Source of the DNA: Stakelama sediminis
Lineage (GTDB): Bacteria; Pseudomonadota; Alphaproteobacteria; Sphingomonadales; Sphingomonadaceae
DNA: 64,000 nucleotides
Direction of reading: 5' to 3'
NCBI RefSeq assembly: GCF_014199335.1
Contig: NZ_JACIJI010000007.1
Location: 1-64,000, forward strand
Every line of letters starts with the position of its first letter. The first letter of the stretch is position 1. This document shows positions 1 to 7,026 of the stretch, piece by piece. The translations under genes were made by a program, and so were the position numbers. Under the pieces are notes generated by a model. The model worked only from the letters and a program-made list of their open reading frames with translations. It was not told the origin of the DNA and searched no databases.

Positions 1-22
1 GGGGAGATTTTCGAGCGCCGCC

Positions 23-40
23 ATACCCCTTTTCCGGTAT
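23..40. promoter_or_regulatory. Candidate lux-type operator upstream of luxI-like gene
   Basis: An imperfect 18-bp dyad, ATACC-N8-GGTAT, lies 55 to 73 bases before the AHL synthase start. AHL synthase genes are commonly autoregulated by LuxR-AHL binding to dyads of about 20 bp at this distance. Only the five outer bases of each arm pair, so this is a weak candidate. No luxR gene is in the window; it may lie to the left. Confidence 0.3.
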
Positions 41-95
41 AGCGCTAAGAGCAAGCCACCGCCGATCCTGATCCTCCATAATCAGGGAGGTTCGC

Positions 96-713
96 ATGCT
101 GCACGAGCTCCGGTTCGGCACCGAAACCATGCCCCAAGGGGCGCTTGCCGCAATGTTTGCCGCGCGCAAACGCGTTTTTGTCGATCTGCTCGGCTGGAAT
201 CTGCCGATCCGTGCCGGCCGGTTCGAAATCGATCAGTTTGATGGCGCGCTGGCGCGCTATCTGATTCTCACCGACCCGGACGGGAGCCATCTCGGCTCCG
301 CACGCCTGCTCCCGACAACGCATGGGCATCTGCTCGATACGCTGTATCCCGATCTGTGCGATGCCCCTCCGCCGCGCGGACCGCAATGCTGGGAGATATC
401 GCGCTTCTGCCTCGATCGCAGGCTTCGTGCCGGCCAGCGTCGTATCGTCCGCGATACGCTGGTCCTGTCGCTCGTCAACTATGCGCTGGCGCACGCCATC
501 ACCCGGTACACCGCACTCGCCGACCTGGGATGGTACCGCAAAATTGCCGACTTCGGGTGGCGATGCACGGCCCTTGGCGCGCCCTGCACTCGCGATGGCG
601 TCCCGCTGGTCGCCTTCTCCATCCGGATCGACGCAGAGACGCCCGCATTGCTGGCACGCCGTGGCATCCGTCCGGGCCTGCCGCTGCGCGGTGCCGACAG
701 CGCAGCGGCCTGA
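96..713 (+). CDS. Acyl-homoserine-lactone synthase (LuxI family)
   Basis: Predicted to make an N-acyl-homoserine lactone from S-adenosylmethionine and an acyl donor. At 205 residues it has the family's usual length. The residues that define LuxI enzymes are present at the expected spacing: R24, F28, W34, D46, D49, R70, E100 and R103 (WEISRF). The start is supported by a strong ribosome site (AGGGAGG, 84-90). The gene is followed after about 11 bases by the PhyH-type dioxygenase gene on the same strand, so the two are probably co-transcribed. A luxI-phyH pairing is, as I recall, common in sphingomonads. The acyl chain cannot be predicted from the sequence. Confidence 0.9.
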   Translation: MLHELRFGTETMPQGALAAMFAARKRVFVDLLGWNLPIRAGRFEIDQFDGALARYLILTDPDGSHLGSARLLPTTHGHLLDTLYPDLCDAPPPRGPQCWEISRFCLDRRLRAGQRRIVRDTLVLSLVNYALAHAITRYTALADLGWYRKIADFGWRCTALGAPCTRDGVPLVAFSIRIDAETPALLARRGIRPGLPLRGADSAAA

Positions 714-724
714 GAGGAACAAAC

Positions 725-1597
725 ATGCCGATACCACCCGTCACGCAGGGCACCTCGATGGATCATTTGCGCACCCATGGCTGGTGTCTCCTTGGCAACG
801 CGCTGGCCGCCGACACGCTGGCAACGCTGGACGCCGATCTTGCCGATGCATTTGCGACCACACCCTTTTGCCGGGGCAATTTCTACGGCGAAACCACCAG
901 ACGGTTCGGCCGACTGCTGATGCGATCGCGTCATGTCGAGAAGCTCGTCCTGCATCCTGACATCCTTGCAATCGCTGAGAGAGTGCTGCTTCCTGCGTGC
1001 GATTCCATCCAGCTCAACACCACCCAGGCGATTGCGCTGCATCCCGGTGCGCCGGCGCAAATGCCGCATCGCGATCAGGATATGTGGCAAACAATCAAGG
1101 GCGAGCGCGAATATCTCGTCAATGTTATGTGGCCGCTGACCCCGTTTTGCAGGGCCAACGGCGCTACGATGATCTGGCCCGACAGCCATGGTCGTCAGGC
1201 GTTGCAGGACCACCCCGGTGGTGCTCCGGTTGCAATCGAAATGAAACCCGGTTCAGCGCTGATCTGGCTGGGTTCGACGCTCCATGGCGCTGGCGGCAAT
1301 CGCAGCGATACGGTCCGGCGCGGTATCGTGATCGGCTATTCCCTGGGCTGGCTCAAGCCCTATGAAAATCCCTGGCTTGCCTATCCACCGGCTGTTGCCC
1401 GGCAATTTCCGCCGGCGCTGGCGGCACTGGCGGGATATCGCCAGCATCGTCCCAATCTCGGCAACTTCGAAGGCAATTGCCCATCAGTGCTGCTTGACGA
1501 CAGCTCTCCCGACCGGCTCGGTGCAGTCGATGCGCTTCGCCCGGACCAGCAGCAGCTGGTCGATGCACATTGCAACGAACAACGCGGCAGACGATGA
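725..1597 (+). CDS. Phytanoyl-CoA dioxygenase (PhyH) family Fe(II)/2-oxoglutarate oxygenase
   Basis: A 290-residue protein with the cupin-fold oxygenase signature: an H-x-D pair (PHRDQD, about residues 118-123) and a distal histidine (LHGAGGN, about 190) as iron ligands, with an arginine shortly after (VRRG) to hold 2-oxoglutarate. The start follows GAGAGGAAC. The substrate is unknown. It lies between an AHL synthase and a regulator gene, so it could modify a signal, an acyl chain or the downstream peptide, but the sequence does not decide this. Its stop overlaps the next start as ATGA (1594-1597), so translation is probably coupled. Confidence 0.85.
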   Translation: MPIPPVTQGTSMDHLRTHGWCLLGNALAADTLATLDADLADAFATTPFCRGNFYGETTRRFGRLLMRSRHVEKLVLHPDILAIAERVLLPACDSIQLNTTQAIALHPGAPAQMPHRDQDMWQTIKGEREYLVNVMWPLTPFCRANGATMIWPDSHGRQALQDHPGGAPVAIEMKPGSALIWLGSTLHGAGGNRSDTVRRGIVIGYSLGWLKPYENPWLAYPPAVARQFPPALAALAGYRQHRPNLGNFEGNCPSVLLDDSSPDRLGAVDALRPDQQQLVDAHCNEQRGRR

Positions 1598-2190
1598 ATG
1601 CCGGTGCCACCACCGAGCGCATCTATGGCGCGATCCGGGACCGGCTGATGTCAGGGCAGTATCGTCCCGGCGCGCGGATCGATCTGCCGGCACTCGCCGA
1701 CGAGCTCATGAGCAGCGTGACTCCGGTTCGCGATGCACTGCATCTTATGGTGGGCGAACAATTACTCGAAAATCCCAGCGGCGAGGGATTTCATATTCCT
1801 GGCGTCAGTGTGCCTGCACTTAGCGACCTGTATAGCTGGAACTGCGACATTCTTATGCTCGCGCTGCGCAATCGAGCCCCCGCAGAAACCGATACCCCAT
1901 CTGTCGCCGGAACGGATCGCGCCTGCGCGGACCGGACCGCACAATGTTTCAGCCGCATCGCCCGTCGCTCGGTCAATAGCGAACTGCATCGCGCCATTGC
2001 TTCCGTGAACGACCGGCTTCATTGCGTCCGCATGGTTGAACCCCGACAATTTCCGGGCTGGGAAAACGAACTGGCAGGAATAAACCAGGCGCTCGAGGAT
2101 CAGGATCTCACCGCTGCACGCGGTCGCCTGCGCAGCTATCACCGTCGTCGCCTGACAGCGCTGCCCGCAATGGTGCGAATTCTTCGCTGA
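1594..2190 (+). CDS. GntR-family transcriptional regulator
   Basis: A 198-residue protein. Residues 1-70 form a typical GntR winged helix: ERIYGAIRDRLMSGQYRPG, then LPALADELMSSVTPVRDALH. The C-terminal part is helical and resembles a shortened FCD ligand domain, but the usual metal-binding histidines are not obvious. It overlaps the dioxygenase gene (ATGA) and sits about 120 bases before the lasso precursor, so it is the natural candidate for controlling one or both sides. Ligand and operator are unknown. Confidence 0.75.
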   Translation: MNAGATTERIYGAIRDRLMSGQYRPGARIDLPALADELMSSVTPVRDALHLMVGEQLLENPSGEGFHIPGVSVPALSDLYSWNCDILMLALRNRAPAETDTPSVAGTDRACADRTAQCFSRIARRSVNSELHRAIASVNDRLHCVRMVEPRQFPGWENELAGINQALEDQDLTAARGRLRSYHRRRLTALPAMVRILR

Positions 2191-2311
2191 CCGGAAAAGC
2201 CAGACACTTTTCCTAATATTCCCAATATATTCAATCTATAAGCTTCGTATATTGAAACACTACTCCTAGCATTTTCGTGCTGCAATTCCGCAGCGATCAA
2301 GGAGAGTATTC
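2191..2311 (+). promoter_or_regulatory. AT-rich leader and candidate promoter of the lasso operon
   Basis: This gap is far more AT-rich than its neighbours. It contains a TTCAAT-N15-ATTGAA dyad (2230-2256) with a TATAAG hexamer inside it, and a good ribosome site (AAGGAGAG, 2299-2306) for the precursor gene. A regulator bound to the dyad could control precursor transcription. The transcription start is not determined. Confidence 0.4.
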
Positions 2312-2431
2312 ATGGAACATGAAGCCGAAACCATCGACCTTGGCGCGGCAAGTGTCGCGACCCAAGGCTCCGGCGTTCTGCCCGGTGACGAATTCATCGG
2401 CCTGAATCCGGCCGGTCTTTCCGACGAATGA
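2312..2431 (+). CDS. Lasso peptide precursor (A)
   Basis: A 39-residue peptide. The leader is residues 1-18 and ends in ...ATQ, with Thr17 at the penultimate leader position required by lasso maturation enzymes. The core is predicted as residues 19-39: Gly19 is core G1, followed by SGVLPGDE, with Asp26 at core position 8 and Glu27 at position 9, and the core ends in AGLSDE. An isopeptide ring from G1 to D8 (or E9) with a 12-13 residue tail fits class II lasso peptides. From memory, sphingonodin I has the same core length, G1, G3, G7, D8 and the GLSD tail. There are no cysteines. The start has a clear ribosome site. B and C genes follow directly. Confidence 0.88.
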   Translation: MEHEAETIDLGAASVATQGSGVLPGDEFIGLNPAGLSDE

Positions 2432-2438
2432 CCGCAGC

Positions 2439-2464
2439 GGCGTGCGCGCAGTAGCGCGCACGCC
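2439..2464 (+). terminator. Hairpin between lasso A and B genes (attenuator / partial terminator)
   Basis: A perfect 11-bp stem, GGCGTGCGCGC, loop AGTA, then GCGCGCACGCC, followed by only three T residues. It starts 7 bases after the precursor stop and ends 9 bases before the B start. It could cap an abundant precursor mRNA and let fewer transcripts read through into the enzyme genes. It leaves no room for a Shine-Dalgarno sequence before B. Confidence 0.7.
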
Positions 2465-2473
2465 TTTCGTCTC

Positions 2474-3139
2474 ATGGGCTACAGACTGGCACCCACCTTC
2501 TCCTTCTGCCGATGCGAAGGGCGGTTTTTCTTTCTCGATCTCGAGGGCGATCGCTATTTCTGCCTCGCACCCGCCATCGAAAGCGCTTTTGGCCGTCTGA
2601 TCGCCGGGCGCGCACCTGCAAAGCCGGATGTGCCATTGCTTGACCGGTTGATACTGCGCGGCATCCTCATCCCGACTTCAGATCCGGTCCGTCCCGCGCC
2701 ATGCGACACCGGCCTGCCGACATACCAGATCCGGCCCGATGCGCTGCAGAGCACCCGACGACGGGACATGGCCAGTGCGGTCGCGGAGCTGATGCGGGCG
2801 CGGTACAACCTCCGGCACCGTCGGCTGATCCGAATTCTTGCGGACCTCGAACGGCGCAAAGCTGCACTCGAATATCCGGCATCCCCGCAGCGCGAGGCGC
2901 TGGAAACTCTCGCCCACGGCTTTGCCCGCGCACTGCGGATGACAGGCTCGCTCAATCAGTGTCTTGCCCTGTCGATTGCGATGACCCGCAAGGCGCTCGC
3001 CAGCAACCTGCGCGTTGATCTGGTGATGGGGGTGCGCGCACGCCCCTTTCAGGCGCATGCATGGGTTCAGGCCGGTTCGTTCCTGGTCAGCGACACGCTC
3101 GACCGGGTGGGCATGTTCACGCCGATTTTTACGCTATGA
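2474..3139 (+). CDS. Lasso peptide biosynthesis B protein (RRE-leader peptidase fusion)
   Basis: A 221-residue protein. Residues 1-75 look like a PqqD-type RiPP recognition element that binds the leader (FFFLDLEGDRYFCLAPA...LLDRLILRGIL). The C-terminal half is the transglutaminase-like leader peptidase, with a Cys163 (NQCLAL), His195 (AHAWV) and Asp207 (VSDTL) triad. It would cut before Gly19 of the precursor. The ATG has no visible ribosome site and follows a strong hairpin closely. The stop overlaps the cyclase start as ATGA (3136-3139). Confidence 0.9.
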   Translation: MGYRLAPTFSFCRCEGRFFFLDLEGDRYFCLAPAIESAFGRLIAGRAPAKPDVPLLDRLILRGILIPTSDPVRPAPCDTGLPTYQIRPDALQSTRRRDMASAVAELMRARYNLRHRRLIRILADLERRKAALEYPASPQREALETLAHGFARALRMTGSLNQCLALSIAMTRKALASNLRVDLVMGVRARPFQAHAWVQAGSFLVSDTLDRVGMFTPIFTL

Positions 3140-4899
3140 CCGGGCCGCGCTACGCGATTATTTTGCCCCGAAGCTCCCCCGTATCGGGAACTTCGCAGAC
3201 GCGGATTGCCCGGATCGGATTGCAGGAGCCTTTTCTCGCCTGTCTCTTCCAGAACCCGGCCGCCCTCATTCTGGGCAATGTGCAGGCCATATCCATCGGC
3301 GACCCGCCGAAAGGCACGGTGCTGGGCAGATTGTTCCGAAAGGAAGAAGACAGGCCGTGTACTGCGCTACCGCCCGGCGAAGCTGCGGCAATCCTACGTT
3401 CGAAAGGGCAATGGCTGATCGATCGATATTGGGGCGATTATGTCGCGCTTTTGCCCGGCACGACGGGAGAAATGCTGATCCTTCGTGCGCCGATGGGATA
3501 TTTGCCGGCCTATTGTCAGCAGACGGACGAGGTGTGTCTGGTCGCATCCGATATTGCCTTGCTCGAGCAGCTGAGCGGCCGGCGCGCAACGATCAACCGG
3601 GAGGCGCTCGCCGAGCATCTGGCTGCGCCCGAGCTGGGCACCGCGCGAACCTGCCTGAGCGGAATTCGCGAACTTGCAGGCGGGCAATGCGGACGCTGGG
3701 CTGCCAGTCACTGGCAGGAACATTCCCTCTGGTCGCCATGGACCCATGTGTCGTCAACATCGCGATCCGTGGTGCCGAAAGATGCTGCAGTGCGACTGCG
3801 CTCGACGGTCAACCGTACGATTGCCGCAAGAACCTCGGCGGGCGAACATGCGATCCTCCTGCTGTCGGGCGGGCTCGATTCCTCGATCGTCGCAGCCGGC
3901 CTTTCTGAAGCGGGGCGCCCCTTTACCGCGCTGACAATGGTGACGCGCGACCGCGGCGGGGATGAGCGCCGCTATGCCGCCATGGTCGCAGCGCGTCTCG
4001 GGATCGAACTCACCGATTGTCCCCGGCGGGTCGAGGATGTTGCATTTGACCGCTCCGACGCCGGGCGCCTGCCCCGCCCTGGCGAGCACGCCTTTCATCA
4101 GGCCACGCGCCGCGCAGCCGAAACTCTGGCGTACCGAAAGGGGGCAGGAATGATTGTCCATGGCGGCGGCGGCGATAACCTCTTCTGTTCGGTCCGGTCG
4201 GTAGCGCCGCTGCTCGACTATCTGCGCGTGCACGGCCTCGACAAGGGATTCCGCAACCTCGCCGACAGCATGGTACACCTCACCCAGGCAGGACTTCCGC
4301 TTCTTGTATGGCATATCGCAAAACGTGCGCTGTTCCGGCGCAGCCGGTATCGTCTGGCATCGAACTGTCATTTTCTCGCATCCAAGGTGCAGCAGGACCT
4401 CGGAGCCCGGATCGACCATCCCTGGTTTCGTTTTCCGCCCCGCGCGCTGGAGGGATCGGGCGCGCATATCGGCTCAATTGCCCTTGCCGAAAGCCTGATA
4501 CAAAATCTGGACATCCTTCGCCCCATCCCGTCCTGGCCGCTTCTCCTGTCGCAACCGGTCGTCGAATGCTGTGTCGGGATCCCGAGCTGGCTCTGGTACG
4601 ACCGCGGTCATGATCGGGCGCTGGTACGCCATGCCTTTGCCGACCGGTTACCCGAACCGGTCCTCTGGCGATCGACCAAGGGCGCGATGGACAGCTTTCT
4701 GGTCGAACTGTTCGAAGCCAGTCACGCACATCTTCGCACCATGCTGCTCGATGGTCTGCTTGCCGGACTTGACCTGCTTGACCGTGATGCACTGCACGCC
4801 GCTCTCGCCACCAACCAACCGATCGATGGTGCAACCTGCAACGACCTGTTGCGGCTGGCCGATGCCGAGGCCTGGGCCCGGTCATGGAGCATGCGGTGA
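3136..4899 (+). CDS. Lasso peptide macrolactam synthetase C (asparagine-synthetase-like)
   Basis: A 587-residue ATP-dependent cyclase that would adenylate the core Asp/Glu side chain and join it to the Gly1 amine. The PP-loop SGGLDS is at residues 244-249, with later conserved elements GGGGDNLF and the basic C-terminal part. The N-terminal region resembles a class II glutaminase fold but begins MTGPRY, without the catalytic cysteine after Met1, as expected for lasso cyclases. The start at 3136 is preferred because it overlaps the B stop; longer in-frame starts lie inside B. It converges with the isopeptidase gene and overlaps it by 18 bases. Confidence 0.9.
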   Translation: MTGPRYAIILPRSSPVSGTSQTRIARIGLQEPFLACLFQNPAALILGNVQAISIGDPPKGTVLGRLFRKEEDRPCTALPPGEAAAILRSKGQWLIDRYWGDYVALLPGTTGEMLILRAPMGYLPAYCQQTDEVCLVASDIALLEQLSGRRATINREALAEHLAAPELGTARTCLSGIRELAGGQCGRWAASHWQEHSLWSPWTHVSSTSRSVVPKDAAVRLRSTVNRTIAARTSAGEHAILLLSGGLDSSIVAAGLSEAGRPFTALTMVTRDRGGDERRYAAMVAARLGIELTDCPRRVEDVAFDRSDAGRLPRPGEHAFHQATRRAAETLAYRKGAGMIVHGGGGDNLFCSVRSVAPLLDYLRVHGLDKGFRNLADSMVHLTQAGLPLLVWHIAKRALFRRSRYRLASNCHFLASKVQQDLGARIDHPWFRFPPRALEGSGAHIGSIALAESLIQNLDILRPIPSWPLLLSQPVVECCVGIPSWLWYDRGHDRALVRHAFADRLPEPVLWRSTKGAMDSFLVELFEASHAHLRTMLLDGLLAGLDLLDRDALHAALATNQPIDGATCNDLLRLADAEAWARSWSMR

Positions 4900-7026
4900 A
4901 GGCGTGGACGAATCCGGGCGTTCCCGGCGCAACGCCCGCCAGCGTTCATATTGCTTCTTTTGCGTCGGATCCGGATCGATCCGGTTGCGCAGCCAGAAGT
5001 CGAACCAGTCGATATTGGTGCGGTAAATGGCGGCACGGTGAGCGGGCTGCCATTTGATATGATATTCGTCGGGGAATATCCGCATGGCCACCGGCTGATG
5101 ATATTGGCGCAACGCCGTAAAGCTGGGCAGCGCATACAGGGCTTCGCGATCAGCGAGCTGCATCAGCAGCGGCGTATGGAGCCGGGAGGCGTTCAGCACG
5201 AAGGACAATGGTTGCCAGAAACGCCGGTTCACGGGATAGGCTGGCGGAAATCCGGAATGCTGTGAAAAAGCCGACCAGGCTGGCCCGGCAAGGACATCAC
5301 TGCTTTCATCGACACAGCAACTGCTGAGCGCGGCGGCAGCGAACAGATGCGAATTGATGAGCGCATAGCGTACGGCCGTCGCACCGTCGCTCAGCCCGGT
5401 AATGCCGATTCGGGCCGGATCGGCGATCCCGCGCGCAATCACCAGCCGCACACCGCGCGCAATCGCTGACTGAATGCTGCGCCGGTCGGACCAGTTTTTG
5501 ATATTGGCGGCATAGACCTGGTCAGGTGTTTTCAACCCGGCAACGCGCGACGCATAGAGCGGTGGACGCTCAATGCTGAGCACAGCATAGCCATGCCGGG
5601 CAAACAGATAGATCGGATATTCATTTCCCGTAGCGCCCCGCAGAAATCCCCTGGAATGATACAGCGTGACGATCATCGGCACCCGGTGCCTGGCCCTTTT
5701 CCCGGGCGGCAGCACCAGATCGCCATAGACGGGCAGACCAAAAGCATTGCTCCAGGTCAGTCGCTCGACATGCCCCAGGCGCAGATGCGCAAATCCCGCA
5801 TTGGGATCAAACACGACCCGCAATCGCCCGGTGATACCGTCTATCGCGACCAGTTGCGGCGGTGTGGTGGCGGTTTCGCGGATACAGTACAGCGAGGTTC
5901 GGACACGGGTACAGCGCTCGATCAGCGCATCCCCGCCCATAAGCCGCACCGGTTTACCGTGGCCCGGCGTCCAGCGATAGAGCGCCGTAAAGCGGTTATC
6001 CCAGCCCTCACGCCTGAGGAAGAGCAGAAACCGGGCATGCACTCCGCCCCAGATACCGAGCATATCGCCGCTACATGTCTGCCAGGAACAGCGCGCCATC
6101 CCTTCGTCGGGCCTCTCCGACGCGATCCGGCGCGGCGCGAGGAGAGAGCCGTTTACGGGTGTGAGGCGCAGCTGCGCCGGTCCGAGCGAAGTGGAGGAAG
6201 GGATATCGGCAGTGTCGAAATGCGTTTTGAGCCAGACGCGTTCGCTAGCCGTTGCCGGACGCACCTGATCGCTGCCGAGATCGAGAATGCGATAATCAGG
6301 CCGCAGCGGCGCAGCGAGATGCGGTCGAAAGCCGGTATTGGGGGTGACCCGGTCGTCATATACCCATCCCGACCGCCCTTCCCGACGCATGGCCCGGTTG
6401 GCCGCCGGCAACCCGGCGTCCTCGGTAAAAGCGATCCGCTTGCCGTCGGGCATCCATGCCCAGTCGAGAATATCGACCGGTTCATGGGTGAGCTGCCGTG
6501 CGCCGACGTGCTTCGGATCGACCAGCCACAATTGGGTCGATCCGTGATCGCGCCGCAGATAGGCGATGCTGTTCCCCTCGGGCGACCATGCCGGCTCGGT
6601 CTGCATCGGATAGCCGTTGGCAATCATGATTCCGCGCATCGCGATGCGCGTAACCCGAAAGTCACCACCGCGATCGAGAATTTGCGGACGCGCAGCCCCG
6701 CGCAGATGCACGAGCACCAGCGCCTGGCAATACCGATTGGCCTTCACATCCGCGCGGCTGAGGATGAACGCCGCCTCGCGATGATCGGGCGACACCGCCA
6801 GCGGACTGGCGCCTCCGATCGGTTCAGCGTCGGCGCGACCGATGCCGGTGACCCCCAGCAGATCGTCCGGGCGGATCGGGCGAAAGCCTGTGGCGGACGG
6901 GTGCAGCGGCTGCCAGGCCGTGCAGCGCGCTTGAACGAGCGGCATATGCAAAACCGTCAGCGCCGCCAGCGACACCCATAACCCGCGGCTCCGACAGACC
7001 GCCGTCAGAACTGGCCGGCTCACCAT
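4882..7026 (-). CDS. Lasso peptide isopeptidase (S9 / prolyl-oligopeptidase-like)
   Basis: A 714-residue protein with a Sec-type signal peptide (about residues 1-34, hydrophobic LWVSLAALTVL). A beta-propeller-like region (about 50-430) contains TolB-type repeats such as PAWSPEGNSIAYLRR and DWAWMPDGKRIAFTE. A C-terminal alpha/beta hydrolase follows. The likely triad is Ser546 (GLSDG), Asp626 (LADREAL) and His656 (DEYHIK). In lasso clusters of this layout the enzyme opens the isopeptide bond of imported lasso peptide. Its start overlaps the end of the receptor gene by 7 bases, so the two are coupled. Confidence 0.87.
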   Translation of the reverse strand: MVSRPVLTAVCRSRGLWVSLAALTVLHMPLVQARCTAWQPLHPSATGFRPIRPDDLLGVTGIGRADAEPIGGASPLAVSPDHREAAFILSRADVKANRYCQALVLVHLRGAARPQILDRGGDFRVTRIAMRGIMIANGYPMQTEPAWSPEGNSIAYLRRDHGSTQLWLVDPKHVGARQLTHEPVDILDWAWMPDGKRIAFTEDAGLPAANRAMRREGRSGWVYDDRVTPNTGFRPHLAAPLRPDYRILDLGSDQVRPATASERVWLKTHFDTADIPSSTSLGPAQLRLTPVNGSLLAPRRIASERPDEGMARCSWQTCSGDMLGIWGGVHARFLLFLRREGWDNRFTALYRWTPGHGKPVRLMGGDALIERCTRVRTSLYCIRETATTPPQLVAIDGITGRLRVVFDPNAGFAHLRLGHVERLTWSNAFGLPVYGDLVLPPGKRARHRVPMIVTLYHSRGFLRGATGNEYPIYLFARHGYAVLSIERPPLYASRVAGLKTPDQVYAANIKNWSDRRSIQSAIARGVRLVIARGIADPARIGITGLSDGATAVRYALINSHLFAAAALSSCCVDESSDVLAGPAWSAFSQHSGFPPAYPVNRRFWQPLSFVLNASRLHTPLLMQLADREALYALPSFTALRQYHQPVAMRIFPDEYHIKWQPAHRAAIYRTNIDWFDFWLRNRIDPDPTQKKQYERWRALRRERPDSSTPSPHAP

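Noticed and set aside
45..737. Minus-strand frame of 230 codons opposite luxI
   Set aside because: Antisense shadow of the AHL synthase gene, which has invariant family residues.
5593..6981. Plus-strand frame of 462 codons opposite the isopeptidase gene
   Set aside because: Low-complexity, Arg/Gln/Pro-rich shadow; the minus strand has a signal peptide and a catalytic triad.
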